NCBI GenBank assembly: GCA_003140275.1
Contig: PLJQ01000411.1
Coordinates: forward strand, 1,212-13,743
Source of the DNA: Limisphaerales bacterium
GTDB taxonomy: Bacteria > Verrucomicrobiota > Verrucomicrobiia > Limisphaerales > PALSA-1396
Direction of reading: 5' to 3'
Length of the DNA: 12,532 nt
The translations under genes and the position numbers were made by a program. Below, piece after piece: positions 6,263 to 12,512 of the stretch. Below the pieces are notes generated by a model. That model made no database searches. It saw only the letters and a program-made list of their open reading frames with translations, and was not told where the DNA came from. How positions within the stretch are numbered: position 1 is the stretch's first letter; every line of letters begins with the position of its first letter.

Positions 6263-7060
6263 TTACAAAAGATAAAGAACAGGGAAAAGGAAAATCCAGA
6301 CCAGATCAACGAAGTGCCAGAACAAACCGGAAATCTCGATGCGATTGGTATAACGTGCGGGGTCGGTTTTCCACAAGCCGGCGAGCGGACCCCAAATTAC
6401 AAAAATCACAGCGGCGCCGGCGAACACGTGGAGCGCATGCAGTCCGGTTAGCGTAAAATAAATCGCCAGATAGGTGCTGTGCCACGGACCGTAATTTTCC
6501 ATCTTCTTGATTTGCGCCACAGGAATGGTGATGTTTGAATGCTCCGCATGCTTGGCGGTTGCCTCGTGAGCGCCCGCTTCGGTCTTCTCAACGAAATGGC
6601 CGAGAAGGGTCACGGCCCCGGTCTTTTTCGCCAGATCGAAATCTTTCGTCCTTTCAACCAGGTGTCCATCGACAATCCTGCCGTCCGTTTGAATGACTTC
6701 GTAGTGATTGAATTTGTCGTGGTACTCAACCGATTTAATGCCAAGAAAGGTCAGCGCGCATAAGAGGGTGATACTTTGATAAATCCTGTACCGGCCAAAA
6801 TTCCCAAGCTTGAGCGAAGCCCACGACATCACGACGGTGACGCTGGAGCAAATCAGCACGAGCGTGTTAATCGTGCCCAGCGCGACGTTGAGCAAGCCGT
6901 GCGGCCAGGTGCCTGCTGCCGCGCCGACCCGCAATAATATGTACGACGAAAATAGCGCGCCAAACAACATGACTTCGGAAGCCAGGAAGAGCCAGATGCC
7001 AACCTTGGCATTATAAAGGCCGGTGTCTTCGCGGGGTTTTACGATGTAAGGAATGTCCAT
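6263..7060 (-). CDS. ctaE: Cytochrome c oxidase subunit III with long hydrophilic insert
   Basis: This 265-residue protein matches the five-helix (short) form of oxidase subunit III. Features include KVGIWLFLASEVMLFGALFSSY (residues 19-40, split here for description), the NTLVLICSSVTVV helix (about 65-77), YFTLTGLHALHVFAG (201-215) and the C-terminal WHFVDLVWIFLFPVLYLL (from 248). E29 in ASEVMLF matches the conserved helix glutamate. Between helix 3 and the YGPWHSTYLAIYF segment lies about 75 hydrophilic, charged and His-rich residues (roughly 116-190). Most subunit III proteins have only a short loop there. Subunit III has no redox centre and protects the D-channel proton uptake of subunit I. 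The ATG 7060 start lies 25 bases after the stop of subunit I. Confidence 0.93.
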   Translation of the reverse strand: MDIPYIVKPREDTGLYNAKVGIWLFLASEVMLFGALFSSYILLRVGAAAGTWPHGLLNVALGTINTLVLICSSVTVVMSWASLKLGNFGRYRIYQSITLLCALTFLGIKSVEYHDKFNHYEVIQTDGRIVDGHLVERTKDFDLAKKTGAVTLLGHFVEKTEAGAHEATAKHAEHSNITIPVAQIKKMENYGPWHSTYLAIYFTLTGLHALHVFAGAAVIFVIWGPLAGLWKTDPARYTNRIEISGLFWHFVDLVWIFLFPVLYLL

Positions 7061-7085
7061 GAATAATTTTTCCCAGAGCGGTTTA

Positions 7086-8897
7086 TCAAGGTTGGTTTTG
7101 CGGAGTAAAATCCTGGGCGTGGCCGGGCACGCTGTATTCATATGGGCCACGATAGACCACCGGGGGTTTGAGGAAGTTGCCGTGCGGCGGCGGCGTGGGC
7201 GTCTGCCATTCCAGCGTCGTGGACCCCCAGTGATTGTCCGAAGTCACTTTCTTGCCGTGCTTCAAGCTCCAAAAGAAATTAAAGATGAAGGGAATTTGCG
7301 CCAGGCCCAACGCCCACGCGGCATGAGAGATCGATACGTTCCGATGGATCATGTCCAACGGGATTCCGATGGTCTCGGCGCTGTTGGCGTAAGTAGCGCC
7401 TCCGTCATACATGCGACGCCCCAGGCCAGCCATGCCTTGAGCGAACATCGGCAAAAAGACCAGGTTCATGAAAATGAGCGATCCCCAAAAATGGATTTTG
7501 CCCAGGTGCTCGCTCATGGTTCGCCCCGTCACCTTTGGAAACCAGTAATAGATGCCGGCGAAAAGCCCAAAGATCGTCCCCGGGGCGACGATATAGTGGA
7601 AATGGGCGATGATGTAGTAAGTGTCATGCAGATGAATGTCGCTGAAATTGAATCCCAGAGGCAGTCCCGTCAAACCGCCGATGCCGAACATCGGTAGAAA
7701 GGCCAGAGCAAAGAGCATCGGCGTATTAAAACGAATCGACCCGCCCCACAGCGACAAAAACAAACACGTCAGAATGATGACCGACGGCACCGAAATGATC
7801 ATCGTCGTCGTCTGGAAAAAGGTGCTGATCTTGGTTCCCATGCCGGTCAGATACATGTGATGCGCCCAGACGATGAACGACAGAAACCCGATCACCAGCA
7901 CTGAATAGACCAGCGATTTATAGCCCCAGATCGGCTTGCGCGTGTTGTTGGCGATGATCTCGCAGACAATTCCCATCGCCGGCAAAATCAAAACATAGAC
8001 TTCCGGATGTCCCAGGAACCAGAACAGGTGTTGCCACAAAAGCGGACTTCCACCGCCGCTGATCTCAGCCGCTTTCCCCGCGATGACAAGCCCCGTTGGC
8101 AGGAAAAAGCTGGTGTGCGCCACTTTATCCATCAATTGCATGACCGCCGCCGCTTCGAGCGGCGGGAATGCGAGCAACAGCAGAAACGCCGTCACGAACT
8201 GCGCCCAGCAGAAAAATGGCAACCGCATCCACGTCATGCCCGGCGCCCGTAATTGGATGATGGTCGCGATAAAATTTACCGCGCCCAAAAGCGACGAGGT
8301 GATCAGGAAAACCATCCCGATCAACCAGAAGGTTTGCCCATCGGTGGCAATAATCGACGCCAAAGGTGAATAAGAAGTCCAGCCCGCCTGGGCCGCGCCT
8401 CCCGGAATGAAGAAGCTGACCAACATGATCACGCCGCCCATAAAATAAGCCTGATAACTGGCCATGTTAATTCGCGGAAACGCCATGTCCGCCGCGCCAA
8501 TCTGCAACGGCACGATGAGATTGCCGAAAGCCGCAAAGGCCAAAGGCACGATGGCCAAAAAGACCATGATCGTCCCGTGCATCGCCCCAAAGGCATTGTA
8601 AAGTTCGGCGGCCATGAAATAGCCGCCCTGCGGCGACTTGTTCATCATTGCGTCGCCCAAGATTGCGTTCAGTGATCCACCGATAACCGGAATTGACGCT
8701 CCCGGATAAGCCAATTGCCAACGCATGAGCGCAACCAAACAGAAGCCGAAAAAAAGAAACGACAAACCGGTAATTCCGTACTGGATGCCGATGACCTTGT
8801 GGTCGGTGGCGAAAATGTATTTCCGCCAAAAGCTCAGTTCCTCGTGGTGCGATTCGAGAACTCCGGGATGAGGTAATGCGTGAGTGGTTGGCTGCAT
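7086..8897 (-). CDS. ctaD: Cytochrome c oxidase subunit I (aa3, A1-type) lacking the K-channel lysine
   Basis: This 603-residue, twelve-helix subunit holds the low-spin heme and the heme a3-CuB centre. Ligands seen are H107 and H434 (heme a), H432 (heme a3), and H297, H346 and H347 (CuB). Y301 is the cross-linked tyrosine in GHPEVY. HDTYY carries the Mg ligands H424 and D425; R494 and R495 bind propionates. D-channel residues N126, D137 and N144 and the gate E299 are intact, which defines type A1. From E299 to R494 the numbering is Rhodobacter sphaeroides plus 13 throughout. The K-channel lysine (K362 there) therefore aligns without gaps to Ile375, in VPSVII where VPTGIK is usual, and S365 becomes C378. 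It follows ctaB by 129 bases, which contain a possible own promoter, and is the first structural oxidase gene of the cluster. Confidence 0.97.
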   Translation of the reverse strand: MQPTTHALPHPGVLESHHEELSFWRKYIFATDHKVIGIQYGITGLSFLFFGFCLVALMRWQLAYPGASIPVIGGSLNAILGDAMMNKSPQGGYFMAAELYNAFGAMHGTIMVFLAIVPLAFAAFGNLIVPLQIGAADMAFPRINMASYQAYFMGGVIMLVSFFIPGGAAQAGWTSYSPLASIIATDGQTFWLIGMVFLITSSLLGAVNFIATIIQLRAPGMTWMRLPFFCWAQFVTAFLLLLAFPPLEAAAVMQLMDKVAHTSFFLPTGLVIAGKAAEISGGGSPLLWQHLFWFLGHPEVYVLILPAMGIVCEIIANNTRKPIWGYKSLVYSVLVIGFLSFIVWAHHMYLTGMGTKISTFFQTTTMIISVPSVIILTCLFLSLWGGSIRFNTPMLFALAFLPMFGIGGLTGLPLGFNFSDIHLHDTYYIIAHFHYIVAPGTIFGLFAGIYYWFPKVTGRTMSEHLGKIHFWGSLIFMNLVFLPMFAQGMAGLGRRMYDGGATYANSAETIGIPLDMIHRNVSISHAAWALGLAQIPFIFNFFWSLKHGKKVTSDNHWGSTTLEWQTPTPPPHGNFLKPPVVYRGPYEYSVPGHAQDFTPQNQP

Positions 8898-8957
8898 GCG
8901 GTTTCTTGTCGGTTACGGTTTAATTTTTTCGCGGCGGACTAAAATCATTTATCCAAT

Positions 8958-8990
8958 CTTAATTTTAAGGGGCGCAAGTTAACTTCGCCC
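8958..8990. repeat. Two adjacent palindromes upstream of subunit I
   Basis: CTTAA-TT-TTAAG (8958-8969) is directly followed by GGGCG-C-AAGTT-AACTT-CGCCC (8970-8990), a near-perfect palindrome with one unpaired C at 8975. They lie in the 129-base gap between ctaB and subunit I, over the predicted -10 box. They could be an operator or a weak hairpin; no T-run follows on the minus strand, so a terminator is less likely. Confidence 0.4.
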
Positions 8991-9005
8991 TTCTGCCAGT
9001 GTCAA
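8977..9005 (-). promoter_or_regulatory. Candidate internal promoter for subunit I
   Basis: Read on the minus strand, a perfect -35 box TTGACA (9005-9000) is followed after 17 bases by TTAACT (8982-8977), which matches the -10 consensus at only three of six positions. The -10 sits inside the palindrome AAGTTAACTT. Initiation near 8970 would leave a leader of about 70 bases before the ATG. The -35 and spacing are good, the -10 is poor. Confidence 0.35.
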
Positions 9006-9026
9006 CGGGAGAATGGCAGCCCTTTT

Positions 9027-9932
9027 TCATTTCATTTTATCGAACACCATCAAGCCCAGAAGCAGCGGCAAGTATAAAATCGATGCGTAGAACAGGTGTC
9101 GCGCCCGTTGAATTGTCAAGTGGCGGGAAAATTGAATCGCGAACCAGAGAAAACCCAGCCCCAAAACCAGCGCTCCGAGCAAATAAATCGGCCCGGCCAG
9201 CTTGAACAAAAACGGGCACAAACTGACCGGCAGCAATCCCAGCGTGTGGCTGACCGCTTGCCGCCCCGTCCGTTGCCCTTGCGGGTCCACGACTGGCAAC
9301 ATCACAAATCCGGCCCGGGCATATTCCTCCCGGTACATCCACGCAATCGCCAGAAAATGCGGCAATTGCCAGAAGAATAAAATGGCGAACAGCGCCCAAC
9401 CTTCAATGGTGATGTCTCCCCGCGCCGCCACCCAACCCATCAACGGTGGCAACGCTCCGGGAACGGCGCCCACCGCCGTGTTCAGTGAGGTCACCCGTTT
9501 GAGCGGCGTATAAATAAACAAATAACTCGCGAGCGTTATGGCGCCGAGCAGGCTCGTCAGCAGATTGACCGCGAACGCCAGATAAATCATTCCCACTCCG
9601 GCACACAAGCCGCCCAAAATCAGCACGGTTTCGGGACGCAACCGACCTGAAGGCAGTGGGCGGTCTTCCGTCCGATGCATCTTGGCGTCATGCTCCCGTT
9701 CCAACAACTGGTTGAGCGCTGCCGCGCCGCCGGCGACCAACGCCGTCCCCAGGATCGTGTGAAAGAGTAACGCGTAATCCAACGCTCCCTTATAACCAAC
9801 GTAGAACCCCACCAGCGTCGTCAGCAAAACCAAAAAAGTGAGCCGCGCCTTGATCAGTTCACTCAAAACGACCAGCCGCGTTTTCTTATCAACGATGGGC
9901 GACGAGGCAAGTGTTTGAGCGGCTGCTTTCAT
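9027..9932 (-). CDS. ctaB: Protoheme IX farnesyltransferase (heme O synthase)
   Basis: This 301-residue UbiA-type polytopic membrane enzyme adds a farnesyl group to heme B to give heme O, the first step to heme A. The first prenyl-diphosphate/Mg motif is NQLLEREHDAKMHRT followed by EDRPLPSG (from residue 74). The second region is YTPLKRVTSLNTAVGAVPGA (141-160). FFWQLPHFLAIAWMYREEY (from 186) is another hallmark. About eight to nine membrane helices are predicted and the length is normal for the family. The ATG at 9932 starts six bases after the stop of ctaA; AAAGGA is upstream but very close to the ATG. It is transcribed with ctaA, and the pair supplies heme A for the oxidase encoded next. 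Confidence 0.95.
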   Translation of the reverse strand: MKAAAQTLASSPIVDKKTRLVVLSELIKARLTFLVLLTTLVGFYVGYKGALDYALLFHTILGTALVAGGAAALNQLLEREHDAKMHRTEDRPLPSGRLRPETVLILGGLCAGVGMIYLAFAVNLLTSLLGAITLASYLFIYTPLKRVTSLNTAVGAVPGALPPLMGWVAARGDITIEGWALFAILFFWQLPHFLAIAWMYREEYARAGFVMLPVVDPQGQRTGRQAVSHTLGLLPVSLCPFLFKLAGPIYLLGALVLGLGFLWFAIQFSRHLTIQRARHLFYASILYLPLLLGLMVFDKMK

Positions 9933-9938
9933 ATCCTT

Positions 9939-11027
9939 TTACCGGAGCTGGGCCACGCGGGAAGGCGTCGGAGTGAAATCAGCAGGCGACGCGCATCTCG
10001 TCACGGGGGAAACGACCTGCTCTCGGGCGATTCTAAAACACCGAAAAGCGACGATGGTAAGCAACGCGCCGTTCACCAAAGACAACGCGCCCACGGCTAC
10101 ATGCGCAGTCGTCACATCAACCTTTTTTCCCGACCAGATCGTGGCGACGCCCAAAGCGATTTGTATGGCAACCAGTCCCAACCACACGAGGGAGAGTCGG
10201 ACCAAAGGATTTTTCCAGCCCAGTTGCCGCTCTGCCTGTCGCACACTTAGCACCACCGCAAACAAAATCAGACCCGCCACGATGCGATGGGTCATCTGCA
10301 GGCCGATTTGAAACGCGGTGATGGGATTATAGGCCTGAACCTCCATCCGGTTTTGATTGTAAGCCGCTACCGAATCCGCATCCACGGCCGGCCAAATTTT
10401 TCCGTACGCGAGTGGAAAATCCGGAATCGCCAACCCGGCGTGTTGGTGGCGCATGGTTGCCCCGAGTATCAACTGGCCGAGAATCAGAAGTGTCGTCAGC
10501 AGGAAGCAGTGGCGCAACCGGCTGTGCTTCGAAGAACCAAGCTGTTCCGGCGGGAGACTTTGCCACCAGCGAGTGGCAAACAGCGCAATGGAACAGATCA
10601 GCACAAAAAACAGTTGGGCTATCGTCGCGTGAAAAATTCCCAGTTCCGTCCCCAACCCATGCTTGTCCAAAACCACTCTTAATCCGCCCAGGATGCCTTG
10701 AAGCACCACGGCAAAAAAGGCGATGATTCCCAGCCCTCGCAACCACGGACGGGATTCTTTCAGCCAGAGCCAGGCGGCGAGCATCGTGGTCAGCAAACCA
10801 ACTCCTGACGCCACCAGCCGATGGCTGTGCTCATAAAAAACACCTCCCACCCACTTGGAAAACGGAAAGAAAAAGGGGTTTTGACCAAACGTGTTCGGCC
10901 AATCCGGCACCGCCATGCCCACTCCCTTGCTCGTCACCACTCCGCCCAGACCCACCAGAAAAAGCGTTGCCGCCGCCGTCAACAAGGCAAAACGACTCAA
11001 CCAAGGATTGTCAGTGGATCGTGTCAT
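9939..11027 (-). CDS. ctaA: Heme A synthase (COX15/CtaA family)
   Basis: This 362-residue membrane protein converts heme O to heme A by oxidising the C8 methyl group. It has the two-repeat architecture of the family. The repeats GGVVTSKGVGMAVPDWP (28-44) and GATMRHQHAGLAIPDFP (189-205) mirror each other. Paired heme-ligand histidines are E66-H67 in YEHSHR and H133 in the first half, and H247 in MTHRIVAG and H309 in TTAHVAVG in the second. About eight membrane helices are predicted, with a 30-residue polar C-terminal tail beyond the last helix. The ATG at 11027 is preferred; a TTG at 11066 in the same frame would add 13 residues. It lies 100 bases after the cupredoxin gene and six bases before ctaB. 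Confidence 0.95.
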   Translation of the reverse strand: MTRSTDNPWLSRFALLTAAATLFLVGLGGVVTSKGVGMAVPDWPNTFGQNPFFFPFSKWVGGVFYEHSHRLVASGVGLLTTMLAAWLWLKESRPWLRGLGIIAFFAVVLQGILGGLRVVLDKHGLGTELGIFHATIAQLFFVLICSIALFATRWWQSLPPEQLGSSKHSRLRHCFLLTTLLILGQLILGATMRHQHAGLAIPDFPLAYGKIWPAVDADSVAAYNQNRMEVQAYNPITAFQIGLQMTHRIVAGLILFAVVLSVRQAERQLGWKNPLVRLSLVWLGLVAIQIALGVATIWSGKKVDVTTAHVAVGALSLVNGALLTIVAFRCFRIAREQVVSPVTRCASPADFTPTPSRVAQLR

Positions 11028-11067
11028 CGACAAAACCAAATGACTCAACGTCGGCTCGGAAACCAAG

Positions 11068-11096
11068 ACCGCCGTGATCTATTAAACCACAGCGGC
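11068..11096 (-). terminator. Hairpin between cupredoxin gene and ctaA (terminator or attenuator)
   Basis: In minus-strand RNA, GCCGCUGUG (11096-11088) pairs with CACGGCGGU (11076-11068) over an 11-base loop, using two G-U wobbles. In plus-strand RNA those two pairs become A-C mismatches, so the hairpin is better formed in the direction of the operon. CTTGGTTT follows, which is only partly T-rich. It may partially terminate transcription after the highly expressed first gene or stabilise its message. Confidence 0.4.
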
Positions 11097-11127
11097 TTTG
11101 TTTGAGAAGAGTTTTTCTGGATCAAGA

Positions 11128-11841
11128 TTATTGCCCCTTGATCTCAATCGTGAAGTCAACTTTCTTGTCCCCATCCACCGTGATCTCCTGAGTCACGCCG
11201 GGATTTGCACCATGCGTCTTCAGGTGATACGCCTCGATCATGTATTTGCCGGGCGGGAGGTTGGGAATTTTGAACGTGCCGTCTTTGCCCGTCACCGCGA
11301 AGTAAGGATGATCCACCACACCCACATAAGTGAACATCCACGGATGAACATCGCATTTGATCCGCAATAAAATCTCCTGTTTTGCGAAACTAAACTCCGT
11401 CTCCATCCCTTTGACCGGTTGCGCGGCATTTTTCTCCGCGTTGCCGGTCACCTTGGGTGTCGGATGAACGTTGTGCAAAAAACTGTCGGAATTTCTCGCC
11501 TTGAACTTCTGATTGGTCATAACGCCCATGACGTACGGCTCATACATGCAGTTCAACTGGTCAAGAATCGGGGTCTCTTTCGGTGGCTCGAACGTCTTGC
11601 CGCTCAAGCCCGACTTGACGTAAACGAGGACATTGGCCAACCCGCCATCAGGCGCGGTCACATAATGGCGCGTGGTGACCGGTGCGGAATGCAATTTACC
11701 GCAGGTCGCATCCATTTGAATGGTGACTTCAGGTGGCGGCGTGCCTTTAAGCGTGACTTTGCCGGTAACATCGGCGGCGAACAGGCTTGGCGCAGCTACG
11801 GCAAGCGCCACGGCGGTCAGGAAGGGAAGGTGCGTTTTCAT
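11128..11841 (-). CDS. Secreted cupredoxin-like protein with carboxypeptidase-regulatory-like domain
   Basis: This 237-residue protein has a clear signal peptide (MKTHLPFLTAVALAVAAPS then LFAAD, cleavage near residue 23). A complete type 1 copper set is visible: H123 in LHNVHP, as in plastocyanin HNV, and C163, H166 and M169 in CDVHPWM. The C-x2-H-x2-M spacing is that of amicyanin. The segment TGKDGTFKIPNLPPGKYMIEAYH (from 184, read as two parts) is the hallmark of a carboxypeptidase-regulatory-like beta domain and overlaps the end of the copper domain. C47 and C98 could form a disulfide. As first gene of the oxidase cluster it is a good candidate for a periplasmic electron carrier or a copper-binding protein. 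ATG 11841 is chosen because it begins the signal peptide; the open frame extends to 11928 without signal character. No obvious ribosome-binding site. Confidence 0.82.
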   Translation of the reverse strand: MKTHLPFLTAVALAVAAPSLFAADVTGKVTLKGTPPPEVTIQMDATCGKLHSAPVTTRHYVTAPDGGLANVLVYVKSGLSGKTFEPPKETPILDQLNCMYEPYVMGVMTNQKFKARNSDSFLHNVHPTPKVTGNAEKNAAQPVKGMETEFSFAKQEILLRIKCDVHPWMFTYVGVVDHPYFAVTGKDGTFKIPNLPPGKYMIEAYHLKTHGANPGVTQEITVDGDKKVDFTIEIKGQ

Positions 11842-11912
11842 AGTTTTATGTCGATCGTTTTTCAAACAAATGTGTCTGAAACTAACATTGTGAAAAATGG
11901 CCTGCAAGCAAT

Positions 11913-11930
11913 TTGTGAAACTTTTCACAA
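11913..11930. promoter_or_regulatory. Crp/Fnr-family operator-like palindrome upstream of oxidase cluster
   Basis: TTGTGAAACTTTTCACAA is a perfect inverted repeat with 8-base arms. It contains the full Crp consensus TGTGA-N6-TCACA. A second half-site, TTGTGAAA, lies 25 bases away at 11888-11895. The palindrome centre is 80 bases upstream of the cupredoxin ATG, a reasonable place for an activator or repressor of the cluster. The match to the Crp consensus is seen; the identity of the regulator is inferred. Confidence 0.55.
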
Positions 11931-12153
11931 TGTCTTCTTGCGGGTAATGCTCGGTTAGTTTGTTGCTGACGTTTGCACATGCTCGGATTTAAACTACCGG
12001 ATTCCTGTTTTCTGTTGTTCCGTTTCAGAATGAAACTGGACGGAGCGAAGATCATTACTTTTTAACCAGCCAAGCAAGCCGGTATGGGAACACTTTAAGG
12101 ATGAGATTCGGGCAGTCTGGTTTCAAAAGGAAACAGCACTTTCCGGTAATTGT

Positions 12154-12177
12154 GGTCAAATCGGGGGTCAAATCGGG
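12154..12177 (+). repeat. Perfect 12-bp tandem duplication
   Basis: GGTCAAATCGGG occurs twice in direct contact (12154-12165 and 12166-12177). GGTCAAAT-type motifs remind me of sequences flanking REP-associated tyrosine transposase genes, but no such gene is present, so this would at most be a remnant. The duplication itself is certain. Confidence 0.7.
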
Positions 12178-12202
12178 CAATTTGTCCTTAAATGGGGCGT
12201 TT

Positions 12203-12217
12203 ATTGCAAATTGCAAT
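12203..12217. repeat. 15-bp palindrome ATTGCAA-A-TTGCAAT
   Basis: Seven-base arms are perfectly complementary around a single A. It lies 26 bases beyond the 12-bp tandem duplication. It may belong to the same degenerate element or be a binding site; there is no gene nearby to assign it to. Confidence 0.5.
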
Positions 12218-12277
12218 CGCGGTATTTCTCACTAACCAGCTAAAGATACTGAAAATAAAGAGTTTTGGTGTGGGCGC

Positions 12278-12307
12278 TTGGCATGCTAAGCTAGCAGTTG
12301 CTAGGAT
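12278..12307 (+). promoter_or_regulatory. Candidate rightward promoter overlapping a CTAGCA palindrome
   Basis: TTGGCA (12278-12283, five of six) and TAGGAT (12302-12307, four of six) are 18 bases apart. CTAGCA-GT-TGCTAG (12291-12304) is a perfect 14-bp palindrome that covers the spacer end and part of the -10 box, as an operator would. Any target gene lies to the right, mostly outside the window. Confidence 0.35.
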
Positions 12308-12348
12308 AATGGCTTTGAAAAAAAGTCAATTAAAATGTTAAAAAAAGC

Positions 12349-12376
12349 TTGACTTCCTAATGATCTTTGAGAGAAT
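12349..12376 (+). promoter_or_regulatory. Second candidate rightward promoter
   Basis: TTGACT (12349-12354, five of six) and GAGAAT (12371-12376, four of six) have a 16-base spacer and are preceded by an A-rich stretch (12310-12347) that could act as an UP-like element. Initiation would fall near 12383, just before ATG 12385. Confidence 0.35.
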
Positions 12377-12384
12377 CAGCCCGA

Positions 12385-12492
12385 ATGAATGTGGTGACCG
12401 CATCCGTAGCGCTACTTCTTTGTCTTGAAGTTACACGTGGGCGCGCATTCACTTTCAATGCCGATTACTCATTAACAACCATGAACCAATAA
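12385..12492 (+). CDS. Doubtful 35-residue ORF, signal-peptide-like start
   Basis: ATG 12385 opens a 35-codon frame ending in TAA at 12490. The start MNVVTASVALLLCLEV looks like a signal peptide lacking a basic n-region, and AFTFNADYS follows. It lies directly after a candidate promoter but has no Shine-Dalgarno sequence. It could be the broken 5' end of an exported protein gene disrupted near the right edge, or chance. No family recognised. Confidence 0.2.
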   Translation: MNVVTASVALLLCLEVTRGRAFTFNADYSLTTMNQ

Positions 12493-12512
12493 AAGTTGCC
12501 CTTCAGAAATCA

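Noticed and set aside
7053..7697. 214-codon plus-strand frame opposite subunits I and III
   Set aside because: It lies antisense to two clearly coding genes, is rich in Arg/His and low-complexity, and has no recognisable domain.
3435..11841. Alternative complex III or caa3-type fusion in the cluster
   Set aside because: No heme-binding CxxCH motif, no molybdopterin-like ActB and no NrfD-like subunit is present; subunit II has no heme c domain.
11842..11928. Longer start for the cupredoxin gene at 11928
   Set aside because: The extra 29 residues lack signal character and would bury the true signal peptide; the extension also covers the regulatory palindrome.
11419..11958. 179-codon plus-strand frame opposite the cupredoxin gene
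   Set aside because: It is antisense to a gene with a signal peptide and copper ligands, and crosses the Crp-like site.
12278..12296. Sigma-54 promoter (TGGCA near GC)
   Set aside because: The GG and GC elements are two bases too close together for the -24/-12 spacing.
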